Below are positions 6,383-14,802 of a stretch of 27,281 bases of DNA, in pieces (positions within the stretch are counted from its first letter, which is position 1; the number at the start of each line of letters is the position of its first letter). Made by a program: the position numbers and the translations under genes. Location of the stretch: the NCBI GenBank assembly GCA_949840605.1, contig CATKXN010000024.1, positions 1 through 27,281 of the forward strand, written 5' to 3'. The DNA comes from an uncultured Alistipes sp. (GTDB lineage Bacteria > Bacteroidota > Bacteroidia > Bacteroidales > Rikenellaceae). The notes below the pieces were generated by a model. The model did no database searches. It was given only the letters and a program-made list of their open reading frames with translations, and was not told where the DNA came from.

Positions 6383-7372
6383 CTTGATCCGTTCGAGGTG
6401 CTCGCGCAGGTGTTCGCTGAACTCCTCGCGGCGGTGTTTGAGGTTGGCTCTCCACCCCTGCCAGCGGGTGTAGCGCAGGCGTTTTTCGGGATAGATGTCC
6501 CGGATCGTGACCAGGATGCCCGTCTCCTCCACACCGCCGAAATCGGGGTTCGACACCGTGTCGAAAACCCGCATCGTGGGCGAAAGATTCATGTAGGCGT
6601 TGATCAGCGGGGGGATATTCTCGTCGAACTCCCTGATTTTCTGGATCAGGATGCGGTAGTTCTCCATATAGGTCGCGCCGCGGAACAGCTCCTCGTAATA
6701 GGGGTCGTCCAGGTCGAGCCCGATCGGGTGGATGCCCTCCACCAGTTTGTCGCGGTCGGGGAAATACCGGCGCAGGAACCAGATCAGCGCGTTGCGGGCC
6801 ACGGATTTGTAATTGGTGTACATCGTGACCTTGCCGAACAGGTATTTGGCATGGGGATTCAGTACGATCAGCGCCCCGAGCCCGTCCCAGAGGTTGTCCA
6901 GCGCATAGATGCTCTTGGCGTTGCCGCGGGCCTGGTAGGCGGGCTGCACGAACGAACGTCCCAGTTCGATGGTCCGGGGAAGGAATTTGCGGCGGAAACG
7001 CTCGCTGAAACGGAAGTAATGTTCGGTCGAGAGATGGCGGGGATTGGGCGTGGTGCAGACGATGAAGCGGTAGCCGCCGACGATCTCCTGCGCCGCGGGG
7101 TCCCAGACGATCAGCTGGTAGTAGCCGTCGCGGGCGAGGTCCTCCTCGTCGATGTCCACCTCCTGACCCGTGCCGCCCCCTGCGCCGCGGAAAGCCACCT
7201 CGCGCAGGCGCCCCACCTCGCGCATCAGCGCGGGGCATTCGGCGGCCGCGAAAATGTAGATTTCGTTCCCGGCCTTGTGCGTGTCGCGCATCTTGCGGGC
7301 GGGTGTCAGCTCCGCGAGCAGCGACTCCCGGGCGACGGGTTCTATGATAGGTACCATCTCTTTCTGTTCCAT
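6365..7372 (-). CDS. glsB: GNAT-type N-acyltransferase of glycine lipid synthesis (GlsB)
   Basis: Cytoplasmic acyltransferase of 335 residues from the GNAT/hemolysin-like (OlsB-related) group. In Bacteroides, GlsB transfers a 3-hydroxyacyl chain from acyl-ACP to the amino group of glycine to form lyso-glycine lipid. Visible landmarks are REVAFRGAGGGTG (about 57-69), IVGGYRFIVCTT (about 97-108), ELGRSFVQPAYQ (about 136-147), the aromatic ALIWFLRRYFPD segment, and a very basic tail ending KKKRNA. It lies 22 bases downstream of glsA, and the two form one operon closed by a terminator inside the end of this gene. Family and pairing with glsA are clear; glycine rather than another amino acid (for instance ornithine) as acceptor is inferred from Bacteroides homologues. 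The start could also be the internal ATG at 7357. Confidence 0.82.
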   Translation of the reverse strand: MEQKEMVPIIEPVARESLLAELTPARKMRDTHKAGNEIYIFAAAECPALMREVGRLREVAFRGAGGGTGQEVDIDEEDLARDGYYQLIVWDPAAQEIVGGYRFIVCTTPNPRHLSTEHYFRFSERFRRKFLPRTIELGRSFVQPAYQARGNAKSIYALDNLWDGLGALIVLNPHAKYLFGKVTMYTNYKSVARNALIWFLRRYFPDRDKLVEGIHPIGLDLDDPYYEELFRGATYMENYRILIQKIREFDENIPPLINAYMNLSPTMRVFDTVSNPDFGGVEETGILVTIRDIYPEKRLRYTRWQGWRANLKHRREEFSEHLREHLERIKKKRNA

Positions 7373-7394
7373 AGACGGGGCAAAAATATCAATT

Positions 7395-8228
7395 TTACCG
7401 CGACTTTGCCGGGAAATCGAGCCTGTTTTTCAAAAAATACGTCTTTTTACGTACTTCTTCCGTCTGTTCGCGCAACGATCCGCAGCTTTGCAGGTCGGCC
7501 ACGGGGATCGGGTCGCCGACGACGATGCGGAAGTGCTTGCCCTTCTGCGAAAACATCTCGTCGGGAAGCCACAGCATCTCGATATTGAAATTGATTCCCA
7601 ACGCCTTGCGTATCCGGTAGACGCGGTAGAAGAATTTCGACAGCTCGCCTTCGACGAAGACCGGGACAATCTGTCGCTGCGAGGCGTAGGCTTTTTTCAG
7701 GAAGCTGATTTTCCACACGGGATCGGTCACCTCGCCGCCGATCGAGCGCGAACAGAGGCCAGCGGGAAAGGTCAGGATCGGACGCTCGCCGAAAAACTCC
7801 TCGTCGAACTTGCGGGCGTAGGCCGTGCTCTGCGATCCGTGCTTGTTCACCGGAATCCACAGCGGCTGCAGCGGTTCGAGGTGCATCAGCAGGTCGTTGA
7901 CCACCACCCGCGCGTCGCCGAAGCGGTCGATCAGCTTGTCGGCCAGCATCATGCCGTCCATGCCTCCGAACGGATGGTTCGAGACGAAGAGGTAACGCTC
8001 CTTGGAGTCGAGTTTATCGAGCCCCTCGATCGAATAGGTGACCTGCCATTCGCGGAAGCAGGCGCGGATGAACTCCTGCGGCGGCAGGTTCCAGTAGTGT
8101 TCGAGGATGTGGTTTATCTCCTTTTCGTGAATGGTGCGGCGCAGCCAGTTTACCGCCGGACGCGGAATCCAGCGTGCCAGCCGGGGCGCTTTCTGCCTGA
8201 GCACGTCGCCGATGTCGATTTTTGGCAT
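7395..8228 (-). CDS. glsA: PlsC-family O-acyltransferase of glycine lipid synthesis (GlsA)
   Basis: Acyltransferase of 277 residues in the PlsC/OlsA superfamily. It is expected to add a second acyl chain to the 3-hydroxyl of lyso-glycine lipid made by GlsB, at the inner membrane face. The catalytic motif is SNHPFGGMDG with H85 and D91, so the His-Asp spacing is H-x5-D rather than the H-x4-D usual in PlsC; I recall the same spacing in OlsA-type relatives. The glycerol-phosphate site equivalent is FPAGLCSR (154-161), and VVVNDLLMHLEPLQPLWIPV lies between. There is no signal peptide, but hydrophobic and basic stretches suggest membrane association. It is the first gene of the glsA-glsB operon and is transcribed divergently from rsmH. 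Confidence 0.84.
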   Translation of the reverse strand: MPKIDIGDVLRQKAPRLARWIPRPAVNWLRRTIHEKEINHILEHYWNLPPQEFIRACFREWQVTYSIEGLDKLDSKERYLFVSNHPFGGMDGMMLADKLIDRFGDARVVVNDLLMHLEPLQPLWIPVNKHGSQSTAYARKFDEEFFGERPILTFPAGLCSRSIGGEVTDPVWKISFLKKAYASQRQIVPVFVEGELSKFFYRVYRIRKALGINFNIEMLWLPDEMFSQKGKHFRIVVGDPIPVADLQSCGSLREQTEEVRKKTYFLKNRLDFPAKSR

Positions 8229-8252
8229 GGAATGTTCACAAAATTATATCCA

Positions 8253-8260
8253 CAAATATA
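8253..8260 (-). promoter_or_regulatory. -7 box of the glsAB operon
   Basis: On the minus strand TATATTTG matches TAnnTTTG exactly, about 25 bases before the glsA ATG. A second match, TAATTTTG, lies nearer the gene at 8246-8239. No clear TTTG is seen at -33 for either. Confidence 0.55.
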
Positions 8261-8283
8261 GGTATTCTTTTTTGAAAATTCCC

Positions 8284-8291
8284 TAACTTTA
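8284..8291 (+). promoter_or_regulatory. Possible -7 box for the rsmH division cluster
   Basis: TAACTTTA differs from TAnnTTTG only in the last base and lies 30 bases before the rsmH ATG in an AT-rich stretch. There is no well-spaced TTTG upstream. It is offered only because some promoter is needed between the divergent glsA and rsmH genes. Confidence 0.35.
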
Positions 8292-8321
8292 CACCCAAAT
8301 AGACCTTTGTAAACAACCATT

Positions 8322-9224
8322 ATGTCGCAATACCATACTCCCGTACTGCTGGAAGAGTCTGTGGCACTGCTCGGTATCGATCCTGCGGGCACCTACGCCG
8401 ACCTCACTTTCGGCGGAGGCGGCCATTCGCGCCGCATCCTCGCCGGACTGGGGCCCGAAGGGCGCCTTTACGGATTCGACCAGGACCGCGATACGCTGGC
8501 CAACCGTCCCGACGACGCGCGGTTCCACTATGTGGAGAGCAATTTCCGGTTCCTTCGGGGGGCGTTGAGGTTGCGCGGCGTAAGGGAGGTGGACGGCATT
8601 CTGGCCGACCTGGGGGTTTCGTCGCATCATTTCGACGCCCTCGAACGGGGCTTTTCGTTCCGCGGCGAGGCGCCCCTCGACATGCGCATGAACCAGCGGG
8701 GACGGCTGACGGCGGCGGATGTGGTGAACAACTACCCTGCCGAGGAGCTGACCCGCATTCTGGGCGACTGGGGCGAGATCGAAACTCCGTGGAAGGTCGC
8801 GGGATGCCTGGTGAAGGCCCGGGCCGCGGAGCCGGTGACCACCACGGCGCAGCTGGTCGCGGCGGTGAAGCCCTGCACCCCCCGGAAGGACGAATCGAAA
8901 TTCCTGACCAAGCTTTTCCAGGCGCTGCGCATCGAGGTCAACGGCGAGATGGAGGCGCTGAAAATGGCTCTGGAACAGAGCCTCAAGGTGCTGAAACCCG
9001 GCGGGCGGCTGGTGGTGATCTCCTACCACTCGCTCGAAGACCGGCTGGTGAAGAATTTCATGCGCAGCGGGAACTTCTCGGGAGCGGTCGAAAAGGATTT
9101 TTTCGGCCGTCCGCAGGTGCCGTTCGACCTGGTCACGCGCAAGGCCGTGACCCCTTCGGCCGAGGAGCTCGACCGCAATCCCCGTTCCCGCTCGGCGAAG
9201 CTCCGGGCGGCCGTAAAACGCTGA
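8322..9224 (+). CDS. rsmH: 16S rRNA (cytosine-1402 N4) methyltransferase RsmH
   Basis: SAM-dependent methyltransferase that modifies C1402 in the 16S rRNA decoding centre. All family signatures are present in 300 residues: YHTPVLLEE (4-12), SAM loop GGGGHS (31-36), DLGVSSHHFD (96-105), LDMRM (119-123), FQALRIEVN (199-207), SYHSLEDR (234-241) and the C-terminal RSRSAKLR. It is the first gene of the division/cell-wall cluster. In most bacteria mraZ comes immediately before it, but here the divergent glsA does. ftsL follows after four bases. Confidence 0.97.
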   Translation: MSQYHTPVLLEESVALLGIDPAGTYADLTFGGGGHSRRILAGLGPEGRLYGFDQDRDTLANRPDDARFHYVESNFRFLRGALRLRGVREVDGILADLGVSSHHFDALERGFSFRGEAPLDMRMNQRGRLTAADVVNNYPAEELTRILGDWGEIETPWKVAGCLVKARAAEPVTTTAQLVAAVKPCTPRKDESKFLTKLFQALRIEVNGEMEALKMALEQSLKVLKPGGRLVVISYHSLEDRLVKNFMRSGNFSGAVEKDFFGRPQVPFDLVTRKAVTPSAEELDRNPRSRSAKLRAAVKR

Positions 9225-9228
9225 TACG

Positions 9229-9744
9229 ATGTACCGCGACCACGAATTCGACCCCGTAACCCCCGAGGAGCAGGCCCGCCGCGAGCAGGACGAGGAGTTC
9301 GCGCGCCGCGTGCGCCGCGAGGTGCTCCGCATCGAGCGCGGCGAGGCCGAGGAGGACATCCGCGCCGACGAGGAGCGAGAGGCCGAAGAGCGCGCCGAAG
9401 CCGAGGAGCGCGAGCGCCGGGAGAGCCGCCGCAGGGCGAGCACCTTCTGGCAGCTGTTCTCGGGCTCGATCCTCGTCCGTGAGGGCGTTTCGAAATACTA
9501 TCCCTATATGCTGACCATCGCGGGGATGTTCTTCCTGAGCATCGTGGTGATGTTCTGGTCGCTGCACCTCGACATGCGCTACACGCGCCTCGAACGCGAC
9601 GTGCAGAAACTCCGCGAACGCTCGATCCGCCTGCAGGAGCAGCGTTACCGGCGCACGACCCATTCGGCCGTCGTGCGGCAGCTGGAGGCCCGGGGCATCG
9701 AATTGTACGATCCGCTCGTACCGAGCGAAATCATTGACGACTAA
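9229..9744 (+). CDS. ftsL: FtsL-like division protein with long charged N-terminal extension
   Basis: Bitopic division protein of 171 residues; FtsL normally bridges FtsQ/FtsB and activates FtsW-FtsI. The single TM helix is at about 92-112 (PYMLTIAGMFFLSIVVMFW), followed by a short coiled coil (about 115-142, RLERDVQKLRERSIRLQEQ) and a periplasmic tail ending LVPSEIIDD. The assignment rests on this topology and on its position between rsmH and ftsI, since FtsL is poorly conserved in sequence. The cytoplasmic part (1-90) is unusually long: residues 12-70 are almost entirely Glu, Asp, Arg and Ala in i/i+4 patterns, which suggests a single charged helix. Confidence 0.78.
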   Translation: MYRDHEFDPVTPEEQARREQDEEFARRVRREVLRIERGEAEEDIRADEEREAEERAEAEERERRESRRRASTFWQLFSGSILVREGVSKYYPYMLTIAGMFFLSIVVMFWSLHLDMRYTRLERDVQKLRERSIRLQEQRYRRTTHSAVVRQLEARGIELYDPLVPSEIIDD

Positions 9745-9750
9745 GCGGCG

Positions 9751-12009
9751 ATGAAACGGGAACGGTCGAAGGTCAAAAGCGATATTCTGCTGCGGGTGAG
9801 GCTCCTGTACGTGCTTTTCATCCTCGCCGGGGGCATCGTGCTCGCCCGGCTCGTCTGGGTGCAGCTCCTCAGTGCGGAGGTGGCCTACAACGCCGACCGC
9901 CTCGCCGGCCGCATCTTCACCGAAGAGGTGATCCCGGCGCAGCGGGGAAGCATCCTTTCGCGCGACGGCGAACCGCTGGCCACGTCGATCTTCCGCTACC
10001 AGGCCGCATTCGACTTCGCCTCGCCGGGGCTCGATTCGCTCAAAACATTCCACGAGCAGGCCGACTCGCTGGCCAAGCTGCTGTCCGCCTTTTTCCGGGA
10101 CAAACCCGCCTCGGCCTATGCCAGAAAGTTCCGCGACGAGCACGCCCGGCGCTACCGGCTGGTGAACGCCCGCGACACCTCCTGCCTGCGCTCCGAGGGG
10201 TGGTTTTCGCGGATGATGGACCGCATGCGTGGCGAGGAGTATGTCACGCGCCGCATCTACGACACGATCCGCGACCATACGCCCGTGATGATCTTCCCCC
10301 GCGAGGTGGACTACGCCGAGTGGGAGACCCTCCGGCGCTATCCGCTGCTGAACTGGAACATGGGCATGGTCTACCGGCTCATCGAGCGCGACGAACGCAT
10401 CTACCCGCAGGGCGAACTGGCCCGCCGCACCATCGGACTGACGGGCGACAAGGGCAACTACGGCATCGAGGAGGCCTACCGCGAGGAGCTGGCCGGACGC
10501 GACGGCAAGGCCGTGCGGCAGCGCATCGCGCGCGGCTTTTACGGCCGGGTCGCGGGCGGCGACCACGTGGACCCGGTGGACGGCTGCGACGTGGTGACGA
10601 CGCTCGATCTCGACCTGCAGGATGTGGCCGACAAGGCCCTGCGGCGGCAGCTGGAGCGGCAGAACGCCCTGTGGGGCACGACGATCGTGATGGAGGTCCG
10701 CACGGGCGAGATCCTGGCGATGGTGAACCTCGGGCGCAACGCCGACGGGACCTTCGCCGAACGGGAGAATTACGCCCTGGGGCGCAGCATGGAACCGGGC
10801 TCGACCTTCAAGCTGGCGACGATGCTCACGCTGCTGGACGACGCCGGGATGCCGCCCTCGACGGTCTACGACACCCACAACGGCGATCCGGTGACGGTGG
10901 GTCCCGCCCGAAATATCCGCGACTCGCACCGCGGCGACCGCGAGATCGATTTCCGGCGCGCCGCGGCCTCGTCGTCGAACGTCTACTTCGCCAAGGCGAT
11001 CTGGGACCGCTACGGGATCACAGGCAAGAAGCAGGAATACAGCGATTTCCTCCATAAGGAGCTCCATCTGGGCGAGACCGTCGGACTGGAACGCCTCGGG
11101 GAGCGGAAACCCTCGATCACTACCGACTGGAAGGTCCCCGACCCGGGGGTGATGCTGGTCAAGATGTCCTACGGCTACCGCGTGCGGTTGGCTCCGATCC
11201 AGGTCATCACGTTCTACAACGCCATCGCTAACGACGGAAAGATGATCTCCCCGGTGCTGGTGCGCGAACTGCGCCGCGGCGACCGGGTCGAAGAGGAGTT
11301 CGAAAGCCGCACCATCGCCTCGTCGATCGCTTCGCGGTCGGCCCTGCGCGAGGTGCGCGCCTGCCTGCAGGCGGTCTGCACGGAGGGTACGGCCAGCGCA
11401 TTTTTCCGCGATACCGCCCGTGTCCGCGTGGCGGCCAAGACCGGTACGGCGCAGATCACCGCGCCCTCCGAGGGCGGACGGCCCTACCTGGGTTCGATGG
11501 TCGCCTATTTCCCGGCCGACGAGCCCCGCTACACGGTGCTCACGACCATCGAGACCCGTGCGCAGGCCGGAAAGGCCTACTACGGAGGTCCGCTGGCGGG
11601 TCCGGTCGTGAAGCGCATGGTCGACTACATTTACAACCGGGGCCGCGACTGGCATGCCCGGATCGACGACGACGGTCCGCGGCGCTATCCCGAGCGGATG
11701 AAGGGCGGCGACATCGCCCAGATCCGCCGCGTGGCCGACAAACTCGCGCGCCGCACCTCGTTCGACAGCCGCACGGGATGGGGACGCGCTTCGGTGGACA
11801 GCCTCTCGAACGTCTCGATCACGAGCCTGCCCGACGACCGGGGAGTGATGCCCGACGTGCGCGGGATGGGGCTCAAGGACGCCCTCTTCATCCTCGAAAG
11901 CCGCGGCCTGAGGGTCCGCTTCACGGGGCAGGGGGCCGTGACGCAGCAAAGCATCTCCGCCGGAGCCCGCATCGTGCCGGGAACGACGGTGAACATAACG
12001 TTGAAATAA
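9751..12009 (+). CDS. ftsI: Division transpeptidase FtsI (PBP3-type) with PASTA domain
   Basis: Class B penicillin-binding protein of 752 residues that cross-links septal peptidoglycan with FtsW. Order: basic cytoplasmic start, TM helix about 14-37, a pedestal domain with PAQRGSILSRDGEPLA (62-77), then the transpeptidase with catalytic S351 in STFK (351-354), SSN (408-410) and KTG (563-565). A C-terminal PASTA domain (about 695-752, MPDVRGMGLKDALFILESRG, ending VNITLK) follows. PASTA on FtsI is common in Bacteroidetes. An extra stretch at about 95-175 precedes the conserved YPLLNWNMGMVYRLIERDERIYPQG region. It sits six bases after ftsL. Confidence 0.95.
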   Translation: MKRERSKVKSDILLRVRLLYVLFILAGGIVLARLVWVQLLSAEVAYNADRLAGRIFTEEVIPAQRGSILSRDGEPLATSIFRYQAAFDFASPGLDSLKTFHEQADSLAKLLSAFFRDKPASAYARKFRDEHARRYRLVNARDTSCLRSEGWFSRMMDRMRGEEYVTRRIYDTIRDHTPVMIFPREVDYAEWETLRRYPLLNWNMGMVYRLIERDERIYPQGELARRTIGLTGDKGNYGIEEAYREELAGRDGKAVRQRIARGFYGRVAGGDHVDPVDGCDVVTTLDLDLQDVADKALRRQLERQNALWGTTIVMEVRTGEILAMVNLGRNADGTFAERENYALGRSMEPGSTFKLATMLTLLDDAGMPPSTVYDTHNGDPVTVGPARNIRDSHRGDREIDFRRAAASSSNVYFAKAIWDRYGITGKKQEYSDFLHKELHLGETVGLERLGERKPSITTDWKVPDPGVMLVKMSYGYRVRLAPIQVITFYNAIANDGKMISPVLVRELRRGDRVEEEFESRTIASSIASRSALREVRACLQAVCTEGTASAFFRDTARVRVAAKTGTAQITAPSEGGRPYLGSMVAYFPADEPRYTVLTTIETRAQAGKAYYGGPLAGPVVKRMVDYIYNRGRDWHARIDDDGPRRYPERMKGGDIAQIRRVADKLARRTSFDSRTGWGRASVDSLSNVSITSLPDDRGVMPDVRGMGLKDALFILESRGLRVRFTGQGAVTQQSISAGARIVPGTTVNITLK

Positions 12010-12068
12010 AGGTGAATTGGCGAATTGGGCTGTCAGGGCATGAATAAAAAAGAGCAATTGTGAACGCG

Positions 12069-13523
12069 ATGAAAAAATTAACGGATATTCTGAAAAATAC
12101 CCCCGTCGGGGAGGTGCGCGGCGATGCGGACATTGCCGTTGCCGGACTGGTCTACGATTCGCGGGCGGTGAAGCCGGGCGACTGCTTCTTCGCCGTGCCG
12201 GGGACGCAGCGCGACGGGCACGACTACATCCCGTCGGCCCTGGCCAGGGGTGCCGCGGCGGTGGTCTGCGAGCGGATGCCCGAGACGGCGGCCGAAGGCG
12301 TCGCATATGTCGTGGTCGAAGACTCGGCGGGGGCGATGGCCGACATGGCGGCGGCGTTCTACGGCTATCCGAGCCGCGAGCTGAAACTGGTGGGCATCAC
12401 CGGGACCAACGGCAAGACCACGACCGTGACGCTGTTGTACGATCTCGTGCGGGCTCTGGGCTACCGGGCCGGGCTGATCTCGACAGTGGTATACAAAATC
12501 GACGGCCGCGAGGTCGAGGCGACCCACACGACCCCCGACCCGATCCGTCTGAACGCCATGATGCGCGAGATGGCCGACGCCGGGTGCGAATTCTGCTTCA
12601 TGGAGTGTTCGTCCCACGCCATCGTGCAGGAGCGCACGCGGGGGCTCGATTTTGCCGGCGGCATCTTCTCCAACATCACCCACGACCACCTCGACTACCA
12701 CAAGACCTTCGCCGAATATATCCGGGCCAAGAAACGCTTCTTCGACGGACTGCCCAAAGGAGCTTTCGCGTTGACGAACGCCGACGACCGCAACGGCCGC
12801 GTGATGGTGCAGAACACGGCGGCCGCGGTGAGCGCCTACTCGCTGCGTGCGATGGCCGATTTCCGCTGCAGGATCGTCGAGATGCACCTCGACGGCATGT
12901 TGCTGCGCATCGACGGGCAGGAGCTGTGGGTGGGGCTGCTGGGGCGGTTCAACGCCTACAACCTGCTGGCGGTCTACGGCGCGGCGGTCCTGCTGGGGCT
13001 CGACCGGGGCGAGGTCCTGCGCGTGCTGAGCGTTCTGCATGCCGTGAGCGGTCGTTTCGAGAAAATACGCGCGGCGAACGGCACGACGGCCATCGTCGAC
13101 TATGCCCACACGCCCGATGCGCTGGAGAACGTGATCCGGACCATCGAGGAGATCCGCACCCCCGGACAACAGCTGATCGTGGTGTGCGGCTGCGGCGGCG
13201 ACCGCGACCGGACCAAGCGTCCCGAGATGGCGCAGATCGCCGTGAAATACGCCGCGACGGCGATTTTCACGTCGGACAATCCGCGCCACGAGTCCCCCGA
13301 GGCGATCCTCGACGACATGGTCGCGGGAATCGACCCCGGGGTGCGCTACCTGCGCATCGCCGATCGGGCCGAGGCGATCCGCACGGCCGTGATGCTCTCG
13401 CGTCCGAGCGACATCCTCCTCGTGGTGGGCAAGGGCCACGAAACCTATCAGATCGTCGGCGACGTGAAGCACCATTTCGACGACCGCGAGGAGGTCCGGA
13501 AAGCGTTCGAACTCCTCAATTGA
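12069..13523 (+). CDS. murE: UDP-MurNAc-tripeptide synthetase MurE (meso-DAP type)
   Basis: Cytoplasmic Mur ligase that adds the third amino acid to UDP-MurNAc-L-Ala-D-Glu. Counting from the ATG at 12069: ATP loop GTNGKTT at 112-118, TTPDP in the UDP-substrate region, SNITHDHLDYH, the AKKRFF segment with the lysine normally carbamylated, and DNPRHE at 403-408. DNPR is the known signature for meso-diaminopimelate rather than lysine, so the cell wall is A1-gamma type. ATG 12069 (MKKLTDIL) is chosen over an in-frame GTG at 12060 because it matches usual MurE starts. The 59-base gap after ftsI is unusually AT-rich for this operon. Confidence 0.95.
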   Translation: MKKLTDILKNTPVGEVRGDADIAVAGLVYDSRAVKPGDCFFAVPGTQRDGHDYIPSALARGAAAVVCERMPETAAEGVAYVVVEDSAGAMADMAAAFYGYPSRELKLVGITGTNGKTTTVTLLYDLVRALGYRAGLISTVVYKIDGREVEATHTTPDPIRLNAMMREMADAGCEFCFMECSSHAIVQERTRGLDFAGGIFSNITHDHLDYHKTFAEYIRAKKRFFDGLPKGAFALTNADDRNGRVMVQNTAAAVSAYSLRAMADFRCRIVEMHLDGMLLRIDGQELWVGLLGRFNAYNLLAVYGAAVLLGLDRGEVLRVLSVLHAVSGRFEKIRAANGTTAIVDYAHTPDALENVIRTIEEIRTPGQQLIVVCGCGGDRDRTKRPEMAQIAVKYAATAIFTSDNPRHESPEAILDDMVAGIDPGVRYLRIADRAEAIRTAVMLSRPSDILLVVGKGHETYQIVGDVKHHFDDREEVRKAFELLN

Positions 13524-13556
13524 AAATTGTGAATTATGAATTTTGAATTATAACCC
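13524..13556 (+). repeat. AT-rich GAATT(A/T) tandem spacer between murE and mraY
   Basis: In a GC-rich operon this 33-base gap is almost pure A/T, with short degenerate units AAAATTGT, GAATTAT, GAATTTT, GAATTAT. The spacer before murE (12010-12068) has related units (GAATTGGC, GAATTGGG and CAATTGTGAA), and AATTGTGAA occurs in both. The function is unknown; an A/U-rich translation initiation region or an mRNA processing site is possible. Confidence 0.5.
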
Positions 13557-14801
13557 ATGCTTTACCATCTTTTCAAGTATCTGGACGAAGCCTATAACCT
13601 GCCCGGTTCGGGTATGTTCCAGTACCTCTCGTTCCGCGCCGCGACGGCCATCATCCTGTCGCTGCTGATCGTCATCATCTTCGGACGCCGGATCATCGAC
13701 TTCCTGCGCCGCAAGCAGATCGGCGAGGAGATCCGCGACCTCGGGCTGCAGGGACAGCTGCAGAAGAAAGGCACTCCCACGATGGGCGGCGTCATCATCC
13801 TCATCGCCATCCTGGTCCCGATGCTGCTCGTCGGCAACCTGAACAACGTCTACATTCAGCTGATGCTGGTTTCGACCGTCTGGCTGGGGCTGATCGGCGG
13901 CCTGGACGACTACATCAAGGTGTTCCGTCACCGGAAGGAGGGGCTGAAGGGCCGTTTCAAGATCGTGGGGCAGGTGGGCCTCGGCATCATCGTCGGTACG
14001 ACGATGTGCATGTCGTCCGACATCGTCGTCCGCGAAAAGGTCACCCAGCCCGTGCAGACGGTCTACACGGATGCCGACGGTACGGTCCTCGGAAGCGTCC
14101 AGCGCAACGTGGTGCTCAGTTCCGAGAGCATCAAGACCACGCAGACGACCATTCCCTTCGTCAAGAACAACGAGTTCGACTACGGATGGCTGACGGGTGA
14201 GAATCCCACGGCGACGTGGCTGCTTTACGTGCTGGTGGCGATTTTCGTGGTGACGGCCGTGTCGAACGGCGCCAACCTCACCGACGGTCTCGACGGACTG
14301 GCGACGGGCGTGTCGGTGCCGATCGTCGCGGTGCTGGGCGCGCTGGCCTACCTTTCGGGCCACATCGTCTATGCCGACTACCTCAACATCATGTACATCC
14401 CCGACAGCGGCGAGCTGGTGGTCTTCGCCGCGGCGCTGGTGGGTGCGCTGGTCGGATTCCTGTGGTACAACTCCTTCCCGGCGCAGATATTCATGGGCGA
14501 CACCGGGTCGCTGGCCATCGGCGGCATCATCGCCGTCTTCGCGCTCTGCATCCGCAAGGAGCTGCTGCTGCCGCTGCTGTGCGGCGTCTTTTTGGTGGAG
14601 AGCTTCTCGGTGATGATGCAGGTCAGCTACTTTAAGTACACCAAACGCCGCTACGGCGAGGGCCGGCGCATCCTGCTGATGTCGCCGATCCACCACCACT
14701 ACCAGAAAAAGGGCATCTTCGAAACCAAGATCGTCCTCCGCTTCTGGATCATTTCGCTGCTGCTGGCGGCCATTACGTTGGTAACGTTGAAGATAAGGTA
14801 A
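13557..14801 (+). CDS. mraY: Phospho-N-acetylmuramoyl-pentapeptide transferase MraY
   Basis: Polytopic inner-membrane enzyme that transfers phospho-MurNAc-pentapeptide to undecaprenyl phosphate to make lipid I. Catalytic and family motifs are present: GTPTMGG (72-78), the Asp pair D117-D118 in [18 protein letters not shown] (241-251), the Mg-binding MGDTGS (313-318) and HHHYQKKG (379-386). At 414 residues it is about 50 longer than the E. coli enzyme. The excess is one hydrophilic insertion at about 155-215 between helices, containing [14 protein letters not shown], probably on the periplasmic side. The next gene, murD, starts one base after the stop. Confidence 0.97.
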   Translation: MLYHLFKYLDEAYNLPGSGMFQYLSFRAATAIILSLLIVIIFGRRIIDFLRRKQIGEEIRDLGLQGQLQKKGTPTMGGVIILIAILVPMLLVGNLNNVYIQLMLVSTVWLGLIGGLDDYIKVFRHRKEGLKGRFKIVGQVGLGIIVGTTMCMSSDIVVREKVTQPVQTVYTDADGTVLGSVQRNVVLSSESIKTTQTTIPFVKNNEFDYGWLTGENPTATWLLYVLVAIFVVTAVSNGANLTDGLDGLATGVSVPIVAVLGALAYLSGHIVYADYLNIMYIPDSGELVVFAAALVGALVGFLWYNSFPAQIFMGDTGSLAIGGIIAVFALCIRKELLLPLLCGVFLVESFSVMMQVSYFKYTKRRYGEGRRILLMSPIHHHYQKKGIFETKIVLRFWIISLLLAAITLVTLKIR

Positions 14802-14802
14802 T

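Noticed and set aside
9133..12306. A very long open frame (about 1057 codons) on the minus strand opposite ftsL and ftsI
   Set aside because: It lies antisense to ftsL and ftsI, whose conserved motifs are unmistakable. Its product is a low-complexity Arg/His/Pro/Val-rich sequence typical of the complement of GC-rich coding DNA.
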